64,000 bases of DNA from assembly GCA_963732335.1 (NCBI GenBank), contig CAVSZO010000033.1, positions 1 through 64,000 on the forward strand, given 5' to 3'. The DNA comes from Desertimonas sp963732335 (GTDB lineage: Bacteria > Actinomycetota > Acidimicrobiia > Acidimicrobiales > Ilumatobacteraceae). Position numbers and translations under genes: made by a program. Within the stretch, counting starts at the first letter, position 1, and each line of letters opens with the position of its first letter. The notes under the pieces are model-generated. The model saw only the letters and a list, made by a program, of their open reading frames with translations, did no database searches and had not been told where the DNA came from. Positions 37,123-46,356 of this stretch are shown here, piece after piece.

Positions 37123-38322
37123 TTACCCGCTGAGTGCTCGGTTCATCGCCGCGGCGGCTTCGGCTCGGGCGTCGTCGAGCAGGTGACCGTAGACGTCAGC
37201 GGTGACGCTGATCGAGGAGTGTCCCAACATCTCGGAGATGACCTTCAACGGCACGCCCTGGGCGAGCAGCAGACTGGCGGCGGAGTGTCGGAGCTCATGG
37301 GGGTGCCAGCGGCCGAGCCCAGCCTCCTCGGTGGCCTCGCCAAGCGCCTTCCAGAAACTCGACGGGTCGATCGGGTTGCCGCGACCGGTGCGGAACACGA
37401 GATCGGCGCCGAGCGGTACGGCCGGCCATCGGGCACCAATCCTGAGGCGTTCGGCCGCCTGTTCGCGGCGGTGGACGCGCAGCACCGACACCGCCGGCGC
37501 CGCAAGGTGGACAGTGCGGCGCGATCGGTTCGTCTTTACGTCGTCGAGCACCAGTCCGTGGCCTGGGACCCGTTTCAAGCCTCGGCGGACGAGCAACGCC
37601 GGTCGGTCGCTGTCGAGTTCGACACAGTCCCAGGCGAGACCGAGCAGCTCGCTGAGGCGGAGCCCGCACGTCAACATCGTGACGAATGCCGCTTCGAGCC
37701 GGTGGCCTGAATCGAGTCGAGGAAGGCGCGAGCCTGCTGCGGCGTCATCGTGCGGCCCTCGGCGCGCTCGAGCTTGACGCCGTGGGCGATCGCTGCGGCG
37801 TTGCGCGACACGAGTCCTTCGGCTTCTGCGTAGCGCAGCGCCCTCCGCAACACCGATCGGGCAAGTCGCCGCGCGGTCGGCGAATACGGTCCGGCAGGTC
37901 TGCCGGCGCGGTCGCGCTTGGCGTCCGGCCGCGCCATGTCCGCGAGCATCGCCGAGACGTCGCGGGCCGAAAGCGTGCGCAGCCGCTTGCGACCGATCCT
38001 CGGCGCGATGTAGAGGTCGATCACGTACGCGGTAGTGGGCCTCGGTAGCGAGTGCGACCGAGCCGGGCAGCACGTCGCGTGCCCACTCCTCGAGGAACCG
38101 GCCGACGGTGTGATCATGGCGGACCAGTGTCAGACCGGCGTCGGCGGCGTTGCGTGACGACATCATCCGTTCGAGCAACTGACCCTTCGTCTTCGCAGTA
38201 ATCATCCGGCGAACGAGGTGACCGTTCTCGTCGGTGCCGATCGTGAGGCGTCCCTCCCATCGCTGGCGCTCGACGTTGTGCCGGATCGAGCCCTCACCGT
38301 TACCACGTTTCGCCAAGTCCAT
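37123..38322 (-). CDS. Tyrosine-type site-specific integrase (frameshifted)
   Basis: About 400 residues from ATG 38322. The N-terminal arm-binding region (AKRGNGEGSIRHNVERQRWE) is followed, after a frame change near 38030, by the core-binding domain (RIGRKRLRTLSARDVSAMLA, RSVLRRALRYAEAEGLV). After a second change near 37690 comes the catalytic domain with all active residues: Arg in TCGLRLSELLGLAWD, His/Arg in HPHELRHSAASLLLAQG, His in LGHSSISVTADVYGH with the Tyr nucleophile. It faces the tRNA-Lys 3' fragment, the usual arrangement of an integrase beside its attachment site. Confidence 0.88.
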   Translation of the reverse strand: MDLAKRGNGEGSIRHNVERQRWEGRLTIGTDENGHLVRRMITAKTKGQLLERMMSSRNAADAGLTLVRHDHTVGRFLEEWARDVLPGSVALATEAHYRVRDRPLHRAEDRSQAAAHAFGPRRLGDARGHGAAGRQARPRRQTCRTVFADRAATCPIGVAEGAALRRSRRTRVAQRRSDRPRRQARARRGPHDDAAAGSRLPRLDSGHRLEAAFVTMLTCGLRLSELLGLAWDCVELDSDRPALLVRRGLKRVPGHGLVLDDVKTNRSRRTVHLAAPAVSVLRVHRREQAAERLRIGARWPAVPLGADLVFRTGRGNPIDPSSFWKALGEATEEAGLGRWHPHELRHSAASLLLAQGVPLKVISEMLGHSSISVTADVYGHLLDDARAEAAAAMNRALSG

Positions 38323-38463
38323 TTGCTCTTCAGGTGACCAACCGGGTGACCAACCAGAGCATAAACGACCACAGACACGCGGTGAACGCCTGTGGACAAT
38401 CTCTAGCTGTCTAGCTGGGAGACCTCCAGAGTTTACCACCGGCTCGATGACCCGTTGCCATGA

Positions 38464-38506
38464 ACTCTTAATCCATTGGTTCTGGGTTCGAATCCCAGGG
38501 GGCGCA
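38464..38506 (+). other. tRNA-Lys(CTT) 3' fragment: probable attachment site (attR/attL)
   Basis: The sequence carries the anticodon loop CTCTTAA (anticodon CTT, 38467-38469), a variable region, the T stem-loop CTGGG-TTCGAAT-CCCAG (38482-38498) and an acceptor strand GGGGCGCA ending at 38506. No D-arm or 5' acceptor strand is found upstream, and the anticodon stem is not completed on the 5' side. This is therefore not a tRNA gene but the 3' identity block left by integration of an element into tRNA-Lys. It lies 140 bases from the integrase start. Confidence 0.7.
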
Positions 38507-38652
38507 CCTGACGTCCTGGTAGATGGTCACCTCGGTATCTGGCGAAGACGATGTGGTTGCTGCGGGATTGCTACGCCAACGGCAGTACTGGCGCCGTCGC
38601 CTTGACCCGCGAAATGGTCGGCACCCCGCCATCTCGCGAATCGAAACGATCG

Positions 38653-38886
38653 TCATGGTTGGGTGGCGTCGTGGATCGCCACGGCTATGTCCGACAGATC
38701 GCTGTTGTCGACGTGATCAAAGCTGTTGAAGTGCAGGACGACCGAGGTGCCGTCGCTGAAGCCGACCATCGTGAGGCTCGTTCCGATCCCGCCGGGTCGC
38801 CTGCCCACCGCCGTGACGTCCAACCTGTCTCCCCCGGCCGATTCGCACGGGCGGTAGCCGTTGAGTGGGGTGCCGAGGCCGTACAC
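38653..38886 (-). CDS. Hypothetical small protein or fragment
   Basis: 77 residues from GTG 38886: YGLGTPLNGYRPCESAGGDR, then LTMVGFSDGTSVVLHFNSFD, ending DIAVAIHDATQP. The composition is protein-like but no family is recognised. It lacks a signal peptide, and the upstream frame stays open, so it could be the end of a longer lost gene. It lies just outside the attachment site. Confidence 0.35.
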   Translation of the reverse strand: MYGLGTPLNGYRPCESAGGDRLDVTAVGRRPGGIGTSLTMVGFSDGTSVVLHFNSFDHVDNSDLSDIAVAIHDATQP

Positions 38887-38993
38887 ACCCTCAGGCGAAC
38901 AGCGTGATAGGTGTCACGCAATACCGCACCTGCTGCAGACGTTGTAAGCGTGTGTCGGGCTCCGACTGCTCGACCACAAGCTGGAGGATGAAG

Positions 38994-39332
38994 ATGAACG
39001 TCATGGCGGCTGCTCTTTCGATCGGCCTCGTGAGCGAGGGCCACGAGGTCGTGTCCGGCACGATTGACGAAGACGTCGTGCTGGCATCGATCTCGGATCT
39101 CGCGGCTGCCCACCCCGGCAACGACGATCTGTTCGCGGACGCCGCGATGCGCGTCCAGCTCGCCCGCTCAGCTGGCGTCGTGCGGCCCGACGAAACGAGC
39201 GTGCTTCACCATTCCCGCTCCGGGACGACCGTTCAGCTTCGATACCGCACCGAGATGGCGGAGGTCTTCACCGACCTCGCCATCGACATTGGCCTGCGGA
39301 ACGCGGAGCGACTCGTCGACACGTCCGCGTGA
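38994..39332 (+). CDS. Hypothetical protein
   Basis: 112 residues. GGAGG at 38983-38987 is six bases before ATG 38994; the ATG at 38988 would have no spacing. It begins NVMAAALSIGLVSEGHEVVS and is mainly helical and acidic (DLAAAHPGNDDLFADAAMRV), with a strand pair near TTVQLRYRTEMAEV. No family is recognised. It is between the attachment site and an HNH nuclease gene on the same strand. Confidence 0.5.
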   Translation: MNVMAAALSIGLVSEGHEVVSGTIDEDVVLASISDLAAAHPGNDDLFADAAMRVQLARSAGVVRPDETSVLHHSRSGTTVQLRYRTEMAEVFTDLAIDIGLRNAERLVDTSA

Positions 39333-39565
39333 CATTGGTCGCGCTGGCCCGGGTGTGAGCAGGTCGTCCGAACAACCCAGTGAATAGTGCGATCGTCGGT
39401 GTCGGCCATCGCTTGCTGGAGAACTGCAACTGAGTCGCAGACCGGGCTCCGCCTCAACGTCCTTGCACTCAGGGACGAACGGGCTGGCAATGAACGTCGC
39501 CCGCCGAGCTCGATCGCCTTCGCAGGTCCCGCCGCCGCGACGCACCGATACGTACGCTCAGCCCG

Positions 39566-39958
39566 GTGGCGACAAACCGAGCACGCAAGGTTCGGGCGGC
39601 CCGTCGCCGACAGCGCCGGATGCGGCGCGTCGAACACGACCTCAGCGCCGAGCAGTGGACCGCACTCAAAATGGCGTGGGGTGGTTGCGCCTACTGCGCC
39701 GCTACCACGACGCCGCTGCAACGTGACTGCGTGCTCGCCGTGTCGCGCGGCGGTCGCTACACGCTCGACAACGTCGTGCCGGCCTGCCGTTCATGCAACG
39801 CCAGCAAGTGCAACAACGAAGTCACGGGATGGATGCGCCGGCGACGGTTCGACGAGGCAGCATTCCTGCTGCGCCACCTCGAGATCCGCACCTCCCTGGG
39901 GCACGTCGGACTAGTGCTCGACGCCGATTCCACCGACCTCAGACCACCAATCGGGTGA
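39566..39958 (+). CDS. HNH endonuclease family protein
   Basis: 130 residues from GTG 39566. A basic N-terminus (ARKVRAARRRQRRMRR) precedes the zinc-bound HNH motif: GGCAYCAAT, DCVLAVSRGGRYTLDNVVPA and CRSCNASKCNNEV, which gives two CxxC pairs and the D..N..N pattern. The tail WMRRRRFDEAAFLLRH is typical of this small actinobacterial group. It could nick or cut DNA; the target is unknown. It is a single gene on the chromosomal side of the attachment site. Confidence 0.88.
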   Translation: MATNRARKVRAARRRQRRMRRVEHDLSAEQWTALKMAWGGCAYCAATTTPLQRDCVLAVSRGGRYTLDNVVPACRSCNASKCNNEVTGWMRRRRFDEAAFLLRHLEIRTSLGHVGLVLDADSTDLRPPIG

Positions 39959-40184
39959 TCGCCTCGCGGCTTCAGCCATCGCCGGCTTCCGGCGCCGGCC
40001 CGCTTGGGAGGAACGTCCGAGGTGCGCACCCAAGCATCCGCCATCCTCGCGCCACCTACGGCCGGCTTGCTGCCGCTATGAACGACGAGGCCGCGAGTGG
40101 CACGCATCGCAGTCGGCGGTGGGCGACCCGGCTCCTGGCGTCGATGCGTGGGAGGCACGGACTCGCGTCGCCGATGACATCGAG

Positions 40185-42983
40185 TCAGTCGTGGATGGTT
40201 GGCGCCACGGGTGATCGGCGTTGCCCGCCAGTGATTGCAGCGAGCTCGTTGGTGCGGGTCTCCTGGTACGGGCAGCCGAGCGCAGCGAAGGTCGCCGCCA
40301 GCTCGGCGACCGCAGGGCGGTCGCCTGCGGCGATCGCGGCGGCGCGCTCCACCATCGCGGCGGTGATCGGGTTGTCCCGCGTCGCCCGGCGGGCCCGCTC
40401 GACCCGGTCGCCTGCGTCGTCACGTCGCGCCAGCACGGCGGCCTCGGCCCAGACGGCGGCGTACCACGGCCGGTACATCGTCAGACCGGCGTGCCACCAG
40501 GTCACCTGATCGTCGATGTCGAGCGCCAGCCGATCCAACGCGATCGCGACGTTCCCGAGGTGGAGCTCGACGAGCGCGTCGAACGTCGACAACCACGCAA
40601 GTCGGGTGTTGCCTGGTTGCCCGCCGAGGAGGTCGTCGGTGATCTGCGCCCATTCGGCGCGGCCAGCGTCGTCACCGAGGATGCCGTACACCATCGCCAC
40701 GGCATAAGCACCTCTCGCGACGTTCGGCACGACCGGCCGACCTTCACGCTCCCAGCTCGCCCGGAAGCGTGACGCATCCTGCAGCACGTCCTCGAAGCGA
40801 CCAGCTACGGCGTTGACCTTGAGCCGGCGAGCGAGGCCAAGAAATGCCTCGTCGCGGTGGAACGGCAGACGAGCCAGGCGATCGGCGTACTCCGCCGCGC
40901 CACACAGATCACCGGCCGCGAGCAGGACGTCAGACCCGTACAGGTGGTGATCGCTGTGCTCGAACCCATTGCGGGGCGACATGGGCAGCGACTCGATCAA
41001 CTTGTCGCGACGGCGCACGGTGTCGACCGCTGCGGGAAGGTCGTTGAACCGCAGGTGCAGCGCGGTCAGCAGGTCCAACGCCGCGTCCTCGAGGGCAGGG
41101 TCACACGCCTGTCGGGCCAGCGCGACCGCCTGCTCAGCCCGCTCGACGGTGAGGTCGACGTAGTCGGCAAACGCCTGCGCGACGGCAATCGCGGCCTCGA
41201 CGCCGTCCGAACCGTCCGAGTTCGCCGTGGCCTCCGCAAGCAGCGCGGCACCCTCCTCGGGTGTGTGCGCCTCCGCCATGATGCCCGGCGAGCGGACGAT
41301 GTTCAGTGACATCCAGGCAAGATCGCGGGCGGCGCCCCGGGCGTCGCCGAGCGACAACGCGAGGTCCGCCGACCTGCGGAGCAGACGCAGCAGGTCGTTG
41401 CCGGCGAACCCTGTTCCCGCCGCACCGGCCGCGTCCCGCAAGAGCTCGACTCGCTTCGCCGGCACAGGCTCCAGATCGGCAGCCTGCTCGAACCAGCTTC
41501 GTGCCTCCGTGAGGCGCCCGCGGAGCCACAGCTGCCCCGCCAGCTGGGCAGCCAGTGCCGCGGCATCCGCACGGTGATCGTGGAACGCGGCGCAGCGGAC
41601 GAGCGCCGCCCTGGCGTCGTCGACGACGCCGTCGAAGCGCGCGCACCAGGCGTCGTCCGGCTCGGCAGCGGCGATCTCGGCGAGCACCGCACGGCACCAC
41701 GCTTCGTGGCGGCGCTCGACCTCGGCGAGCTCGTTCGTCGTTTCGAGCTGTTCCTGACCGTACTGACGGATCGTCTCGAGGGCGCGGTAGCGGGTCGGCG
41801 TGCTGCGGTCGACGACGAGGAGGCTGTGGTCGACGAGCCGGGCCAGCCCGTCGGCGACCGTGGCACGGCTGCTCCCGGGAACCACCACGGCCACGGCGGC
41901 GGCGACGTCGAACCACGAGGCGAACACCGCGACGCCGCGCAGCAGGGCCCCGTCGGCGGGATCGAGCAGGTCGTAGCTCCATCGGATCGTGTCCCGGAGA
42001 GAGTGGTGCCGCCCAGCCGTGTGGCTGCCCACGGTGAAGAACCGCAACCGCTCGTGCAGACCGGCTTCCAGCCCATCTAGGCCCAGCGCCGGGTAGCGAG
42101 ACGCGGCCAGTTCGATCGCCAGCGCCATCCCGTCCAGTGCCTGGCACAGCGCACCGACTCGGCTGGCCTCGGGCACGGCCTCGCCGGTGGCCTCGTGGAC
42201 GCGTGCCGTGAACAGCTCGACCGCGTCGGGAACCGAGAGCCCGGGCACCGCGAACAGGCACTCGTACGGCAGGAGCAGCCGGGTGCGGGTCGTCGCCAGC
42301 ACCGTGATCTGGGGACACGCGGTCACGATCTGCTCGACGCAGTCGCGAACGCCGTCGAGCAGATGCTCGCAGTTGTCCAACACGAGGAATCCGTCGCGGC
42401 GAGTCAGCGATGCGACCAACGCGGCGTCCGGCGTCGACGCCCACTGCTGGGACGAGCCCACGGCCTCCGCCACGGCACTGACGACCGCCGCCGGATCCGT
42501 CAGCCGCACGAGGTCGACGAACCAGGAGCCGTCACGCCGACCCGCAGCGAGATCCGCGGCGACGCTGATCGCCAGACGGCTCTTGCCGATCCCGCCGGGA
42601 CCAATCGCCGTAACGAGGCGGTGCTCGGCGAGCGCCCCGGCCAGCGCGGCGCGCTCGGCGGCCCGGCCGATGAACGGGGTCACCGGCACCGGTAGCACGC
42701 TGCGTGCCGGCTGCTCCGATGCGACCTGCCGCGCCAACGAGCGCCGGTCGGGCAGCTGTGTCTTGCGGAGCAGTGCCGCCACGTGCGCTTCCACCGTGCG
42801 CACCGAGATGAACAGCTCCGCGGCGATCTGCGCGTTCGTCAGGTGCCGGCCGACCAGCGCGAGGACTTCCGCCTCGCGCGCGGTCACCGCGGTCCCGGCC
42901 GCGCTCACGGGACGCAGTCTGCTCCTCCGTAGCGGCATACGTAGTCGAAATAGGTGACCGCTGCGGATGTGCGGCGTCCTCAC
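40185..42983 (-). CDS. LuxR-family regulator with N-terminal HTH and STAND ATPase
   Basis: A 932-residue intact frame; the more likely start is ATG 42938 (MPLRRSRLRPVSAAG), 15 residues inside. The LuxR HTH is N-terminal (VTAREAEVLALVGRHLTNAQ, FISVRTVEAHVAALLRKTQL). An NB-ARC-type ATPase follows: PFIGRAAERAALAGAL, Walker A IGPGGIGKSRLAISVA, Walker B GFLVLDNCEHLLDGV, and VLATTRTRLLLP. A winged helix (SLRDTIRWSYDLLDPADGAL) and a long TPR-like C-terminus follow. This HTH-first order is the reverse of the regulator at 15521. It is divergent from the OsmC operon and may control it. Confidence 0.88.
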   Translation of the reverse strand: MRTPHIRSGHLFRLRMPLRRSRLRPVSAAGTAVTAREAEVLALVGRHLTNAQIAAELFISVRTVEAHVAALLRKTQLPDRRSLARQVASEQPARSVLPVPVTPFIGRAAERAALAGALAEHRLVTAIGPGGIGKSRLAISVAADLAAGRRDGSWFVDLVRLTDPAAVVSAVAEAVGSSQQWASTPDAALVASLTRRDGFLVLDNCEHLLDGVRDCVEQIVTACPQITVLATTRTRLLLPYECLFAVPGLSVPDAVELFTARVHEATGEAVPEASRVGALCQALDGMALAIELAASRYPALGLDGLEAGLHERLRFFTVGSHTAGRHHSLRDTIRWSYDLLDPADGALLRGVAVFASWFDVAAAVAVVVPGSSRATVADGLARLVDHSLLVVDRSTPTRYRALETIRQYGQEQLETTNELAEVERRHEAWCRAVLAEIAAAEPDDAWCARFDGVVDDARAALVRCAAFHDHRADAAALAAQLAGQLWLRGRLTEARSWFEQAADLEPVPAKRVELLRDAAGAAGTGFAGNDLLRLLRRSADLALSLGDARGAARDLAWMSLNIVRSPGIMAEAHTPEEGAALLAEATANSDGSDGVEAAIAVAQAFADYVDLTVERAEQAVALARQACDPALEDAALDLLTALHLRFNDLPAAVDTVRRRDKLIESLPMSPRNGFEHSDHHLYGSDVLLAAGDLCGAAEYADRLARLPFHRDEAFLGLARRLKVNAVAGRFEDVLQDASRFRASWEREGRPVVPNVARGAYAVAMVYGILGDDAGRAEWAQITDDLLGGQPGNTRLAWLSTFDALVELHLGNVAIALDRLALDIDDQVTWWHAGLTMYRPWYAAVWAEAAVLARRDDAGDRVERARRATRDNPITAAMVERAAAIAAGDRPAVAELAATFAALGCPYQETRTNELAAITGGQRRSPVAPTIHD

Positions 42984-43050
42984 GCCCCGTCACTGTCGAA
43001 GTCACGGCAACAAACCGACCACAGGCCAGACACCGACAGGAGCACAGCTC

Positions 43051-43617
43051 ATGAGCACGACCATGGACAACCCGGTCCGCAACGGCGTCGACACGGCGGC
43101 ACTGTTCGCCACCATCGACGCCGTCAAGGGCGACCCCGATCTCGCCAACTTCCAGTTCCGGGCGACAAACCGCTGGGTCAGCGGCACACACAACCAGTCC
43201 ACGATCCACGCTTTCTACGGCGCCAAGCAGGAGATGACCCACGCGTCGCCGTGGACCTATGAGGCGGACCATCCGGCGGTGCTGGTCGGCGAGGACAACG
43301 GGCCGACACCGGTCGAATACCTGCTTCATGCGCTGGCCGCGTGCCTGGTGTCGGGACTGGCCAACATCGCCGCCGCCCGGGGCGTGAACCTCGACGAAGT
43401 GACCACGACCGTCGAGGGCGACATCGACCTGCGCGGCATCCTCGGACTCTCCGGAGATGTTCGCAACGGCTTCCAGCAGATCGCCGTGCGGTTCGCCCTG
43501 CGCGGCGACGACCCCGACAAACTGCGAGCCGTCGTGGAGCAGTCGCGCCTGCGGTCGGCCGTCTACGACCTGCTGACCAACGGGGTGCCGGTGTCGATCG
43601 AGGTCGACGCCGCATGA
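43051..43617 (+). CDS. OsmC family protein
   Basis: A 188-residue protein. ATG 43051 follows AGGAG. It shows NRWVSGTHNQSTIHAFYG, the family turn GPTPVEYLLHALAACLVSGL and a C-terminal alpha/beta repeat (RFALRGDDPDKLRAVVEQSR, NGVPVSIEV). OsmC/Ohr proteins detoxify organic hydroperoxides with two Cys residues. Only one Cys (in AACLV) is present here, so it may be a one-Cys member or have another thiol role. Its stop overlaps the FAD oxidoreductase start (ATGA), so they are translationally coupled. Confidence 0.88.
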   Translation: MSTTMDNPVRNGVDTAALFATIDAVKGDPDLANFQFRATNRWVSGTHNQSTIHAFYGAKQEMTHASPWTYEADHPAVLVGEDNGPTPVEYLLHALAACLVSGLANIAAARGVNLDEVTTTVEGDIDLRGILGLSGDVRNGFQQIAVRFALRGDDPDKLRAVVEQSRLRSAVYDLLTNGVPVSIEVDAA

Positions 43618-44861
43618 CGTACGACGTCGTCGTGGTCGGAGCCCGCGCTGCGGGCGCCTCCACCGCACTGCTACTCGCCCGGGCCGGCCTGCGCGTGTTG
43701 CTCGTGGACCGCACGGCCTACGGCACCGACACGCTGTCCACCCACACGCTGATGCGCGGCGGCGTGCTACAGCTGTGCCGCTGGGGAGTGCTCGAGCGTG
43801 TGATCGCGGCGGGAACGCCACCGGTGCGGCAGGCTACGTTCCGCTTCGACGGCCAGGTCGTCCCGATCGCGATCAAGCCGTCGCACGGCGTGACCGCGCT
43901 GTACGCCCCTCGCCGCACCGTGCTCGATCCGATCCTCGTCGACGCCGCGGTCGCCGCCGGTGCCGAGACACGATTCGGCGTCGCCGTCGCCGACGTCCAA
44001 CGCGACCGCGCCGGGACCATCACGGGAGTCGTCGGACGTCACCACAACGGTCGGGAGTTCCGCGCCGAGGCGAGGATCGTCGTCGGCGCCGACGGGGTTC
44101 GCTCGACCATCGCCCAGCGCGTCGAGGCGACGTTCGATCGGGTGGGCTCCGGGGTCGGCTCGACGACGTACGGCTACTGGCCCGGCCTCGATGTCGACGG
44201 CTACCAGTGGAACTTCCGTCCCGATGCAGCCTCTGGGGTGATTCCGACCAACGGCGGGCTGGTGTGCGTCTTCGCCAGCGCCACACCGCAACGGATCCGA
44301 CGCGGCGGGGCGGCCACGATCTCCGAGATCGTGGCCGCCGCGGACCCCGACCTCGGCGCCAGCCTCGCTGCGGCGACACCCCCGCCGACGCGGACGTTCA
44401 CCGGAGTACCCGGCTACGTCCGCCGGTCCTGGGGACCGGGGTGGGCCTTGGTCGGCGACGCCGGGTACTTCAAGGACCCGCTGAGCGCCCACGGGATCAC
44501 CGACGCCCTGCGCGACGCCGAACTGCTCGCCAGGGCAATCGTCGAGGTCGTCGAGCACGACGTCGAGGAGCGAGACGCCCTCGCCGGATATCAGGCGACC
44601 CGCGATGCCCTGTCACACGAGCTGTTCGACGTAATGGATGTCATCTGCGGGCACCGCTGGACCGACGACGAGATCGGCGACCTGCTGCTGCGCCTCAGCG
44701 CCGCGATGTCGGACGAGGTGGACGTCCTCGCCGGCCTGCCGCCTGTGCACCAGGTCGCCGACGCCGACGCGCCGGGTCGCGCAGCTTCATTGATCCGCCG
44801 AAGCACACCACCAACCCGAACCCCAGACCACCAGCCAACGACAACGGAGAACCAGACATGA
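43614..44861 (+). CDS. FAD-dependent oxidoreductase (PHBH/geranylgeranyl-reductase-like)
   Basis: A 415-residue flavoprotein starting at ATG 43614 inside the OsmC stop. The FAD-binding motif VVVVGARAAGASTALLLARA replaces the canonical GxGxxG with GARAAG, as in many actinobacterial relatives. DTLSTHTLMRGGVLQLCRWG, the VVGADGVRSTIA loop and the FAD-phosphate segment ALVGDAGYFKDPLSAHGI are all present. It could hydroxylate or reduce a small lipophilic substrate. Its TGA overlaps the ATG of the SBP56 gene, so three genes form a tight operon. The C-terminal 40 residues are Pro/Thr-rich. Confidence 0.88.
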   Translation: MTYDVVVVGARAAGASTALLLARAGLRVLLVDRTAYGTDTLSTHTLMRGGVLQLCRWGVLERVIAAGTPPVRQATFRFDGQVVPIAIKPSHGVTALYAPRRTVLDPILVDAAVAAGAETRFGVAVADVQRDRAGTITGVVGRHHNGREFRAEARIVVGADGVRSTIAQRVEATFDRVGSGVGSTTYGYWPGLDVDGYQWNFRPDAASGVIPTNGGLVCVFASATPQRIRRGGAATISEIVAAADPDLGASLAAATPPPTRTFTGVPGYVRRSWGPGWALVGDAGYFKDPLSAHGITDALRDAELLARAIVEVVEHDVEERDALAGYQATRDALSHELFDVMDVICGHRWTDDEIGDLLLRLSAAMSDEVDVLAGLPPVHQVADADAPGRAASLIRRSTPPTRTPDHQPTTTENQT

Positions 44862-46175
44862 ACACACGAACCACCACCCGGCTGGCGCTGACGGCCAGCA
44901 TGCTGCTGCCGGCAGCACTCGTTTCGGTCGTCACGCAACGTGCCGCCGCGCACGGTGGAGACGCGCATGAGCGCTTCCTCTACGTCAGCTCCATCGCCCA
45001 GAGCGAGAGCGACCCCGACTTCATCGCCGTAATCGGCGCCGACCCGCAGCAGTCCGACTACGGCGAGATCGTCAACCGCGTCGACATGCCCAACGTCGGC
45101 GACGAGCTCCACCACTTCGGCTATTCCGCCGACCAGCAACGCCTGATCGTTCCCGGGTTGTTCTCCAGCCGGATCCACGTCTTCGACGTCGGTAGCGACG
45201 GCTCGACGATGACGTTGAGCGCGGTGAACGAGGACCTCGTCGCCGACAGCGGATACGCCGTTCCCCACGGCGTGATGACGATGCACGACATTGTCCTGGC
45301 GCCGATGATCGGGGCCGACAACGATCAGACCCAGCCCGGCGGCATCGTCGAGATCGACGACCGCACCGGCGAGTTCGTCGACTACTTCGGTCCCGGGCCG
45401 GAGAGGGATTCGACCGAGTCCGGTCCTACCTACATGTACGACTTCGCGATGACTCCTGACGCCGAGCGGGCGATCAGCACGACGTTCGGGTCGCCAGCGC
45501 TGTGCGCGCCGGGCATCGACCCTGCCTGCCTCGGCGACGAGGTGGCCGTCTGGGACGTGCACGCCGAGCAGGTGATCCAGACCGAGACCCTCGGCACGAA
45601 CAGCGGCGCGCTCATGGTCCGCTTCGTCACCGCAGCAGGGAGCGCGTCGGGCGTTCATCAACGCGCCGGGCACGAGCGCCGTGTGGCTCGCCGACGACGA
45701 CGACGGCGACGGCGTGTTCGACTTCCAGCAGGTGCTCGGGCCCGACGAGGGCGTCGAACTTCCCATGGACATGGTCGTGTCGTACGACAGCACGTCCCTC
45801 TACGTGTCGAACTGGTTCGGCAACACCGTGCAGCAGTTCGACATCAGCGACCCGTTCCACCCGACGCTCCGGTCCACGGTCGCCGTGCCGCACCCCAACA
45901 TGCTGCGCCTCAGCCGGGACAACAGTCGCCTGTACGTCACCAACTCGCTGCTCACGCCGTGGGACAACGACGCCGACTTCGGCGAACCACGCAACACCGA
46001 CTACGGGATCTGGCTGTTCGAGGTTTCAGCGTCAGGCGACCTCGAGGCTCTTCACCCGGACGGCAGCCCGTGGGTCAGCTTCGACAACGTCGAGAAGCAG
46101 ACGACAACCGGTCCGGCCGGCCCGCACATGATGCTGTTCGACCCGAGCGTTCCGCTCGAGCCCGGCGAGCACTGA
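44858..46175 (+). CDS. Secreted selenium-binding protein SBP56 family (methanethiol-oxidase-like), frameshifted
   Basis: ATG 44858 overlaps the previous stop. An N-terminal signal peptide is visible (ALTASMLLPAALVSVVTQ followed by AAAHGG). A beta-propeller of the SBP56 family follows: FLYVSSIAQSES, GDELHHFGYSADQQ, VPGLFSSRIHVFD, HGVMTMHDIVLAP, TYMYDFAMTPD, then after a frame change near 45650 NAPGTSAVWLADDDDG, LYVSNWFGNTVQQFDI and PHPNMLRLSRDNSRLYV. Known relatives oxidise methanethiol to formaldehyde, H2S and H2O2 and need a metal. That activity is inferred from family membership only. The single frame change looks like a sequence error. Confidence 0.82.
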
Positions 46176-46356
46176 TGAGCGAACCAGCCGATGCCGGAAC
46201 TGTGAGCGCACCCAGCACAAACCTGCTGCGACAGCTCACAGTTACGACGGCGAACCAGGTCGACTGGTCCGACACGATGCCTTGCGTATCGATCGGGAAT
46301 ACCGAGGCGTCCCCCGCTGTTGATACTTGCGAACGCAACTTTCGTCAGGAGCGACC

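Noticed and set aside
38464..38506. A complete tRNA-Lys gene
   Set aside because: Only the anticodon loop, T-arm and 3' acceptor strand are present; no D-arm or 5' acceptor strand lies upstream.
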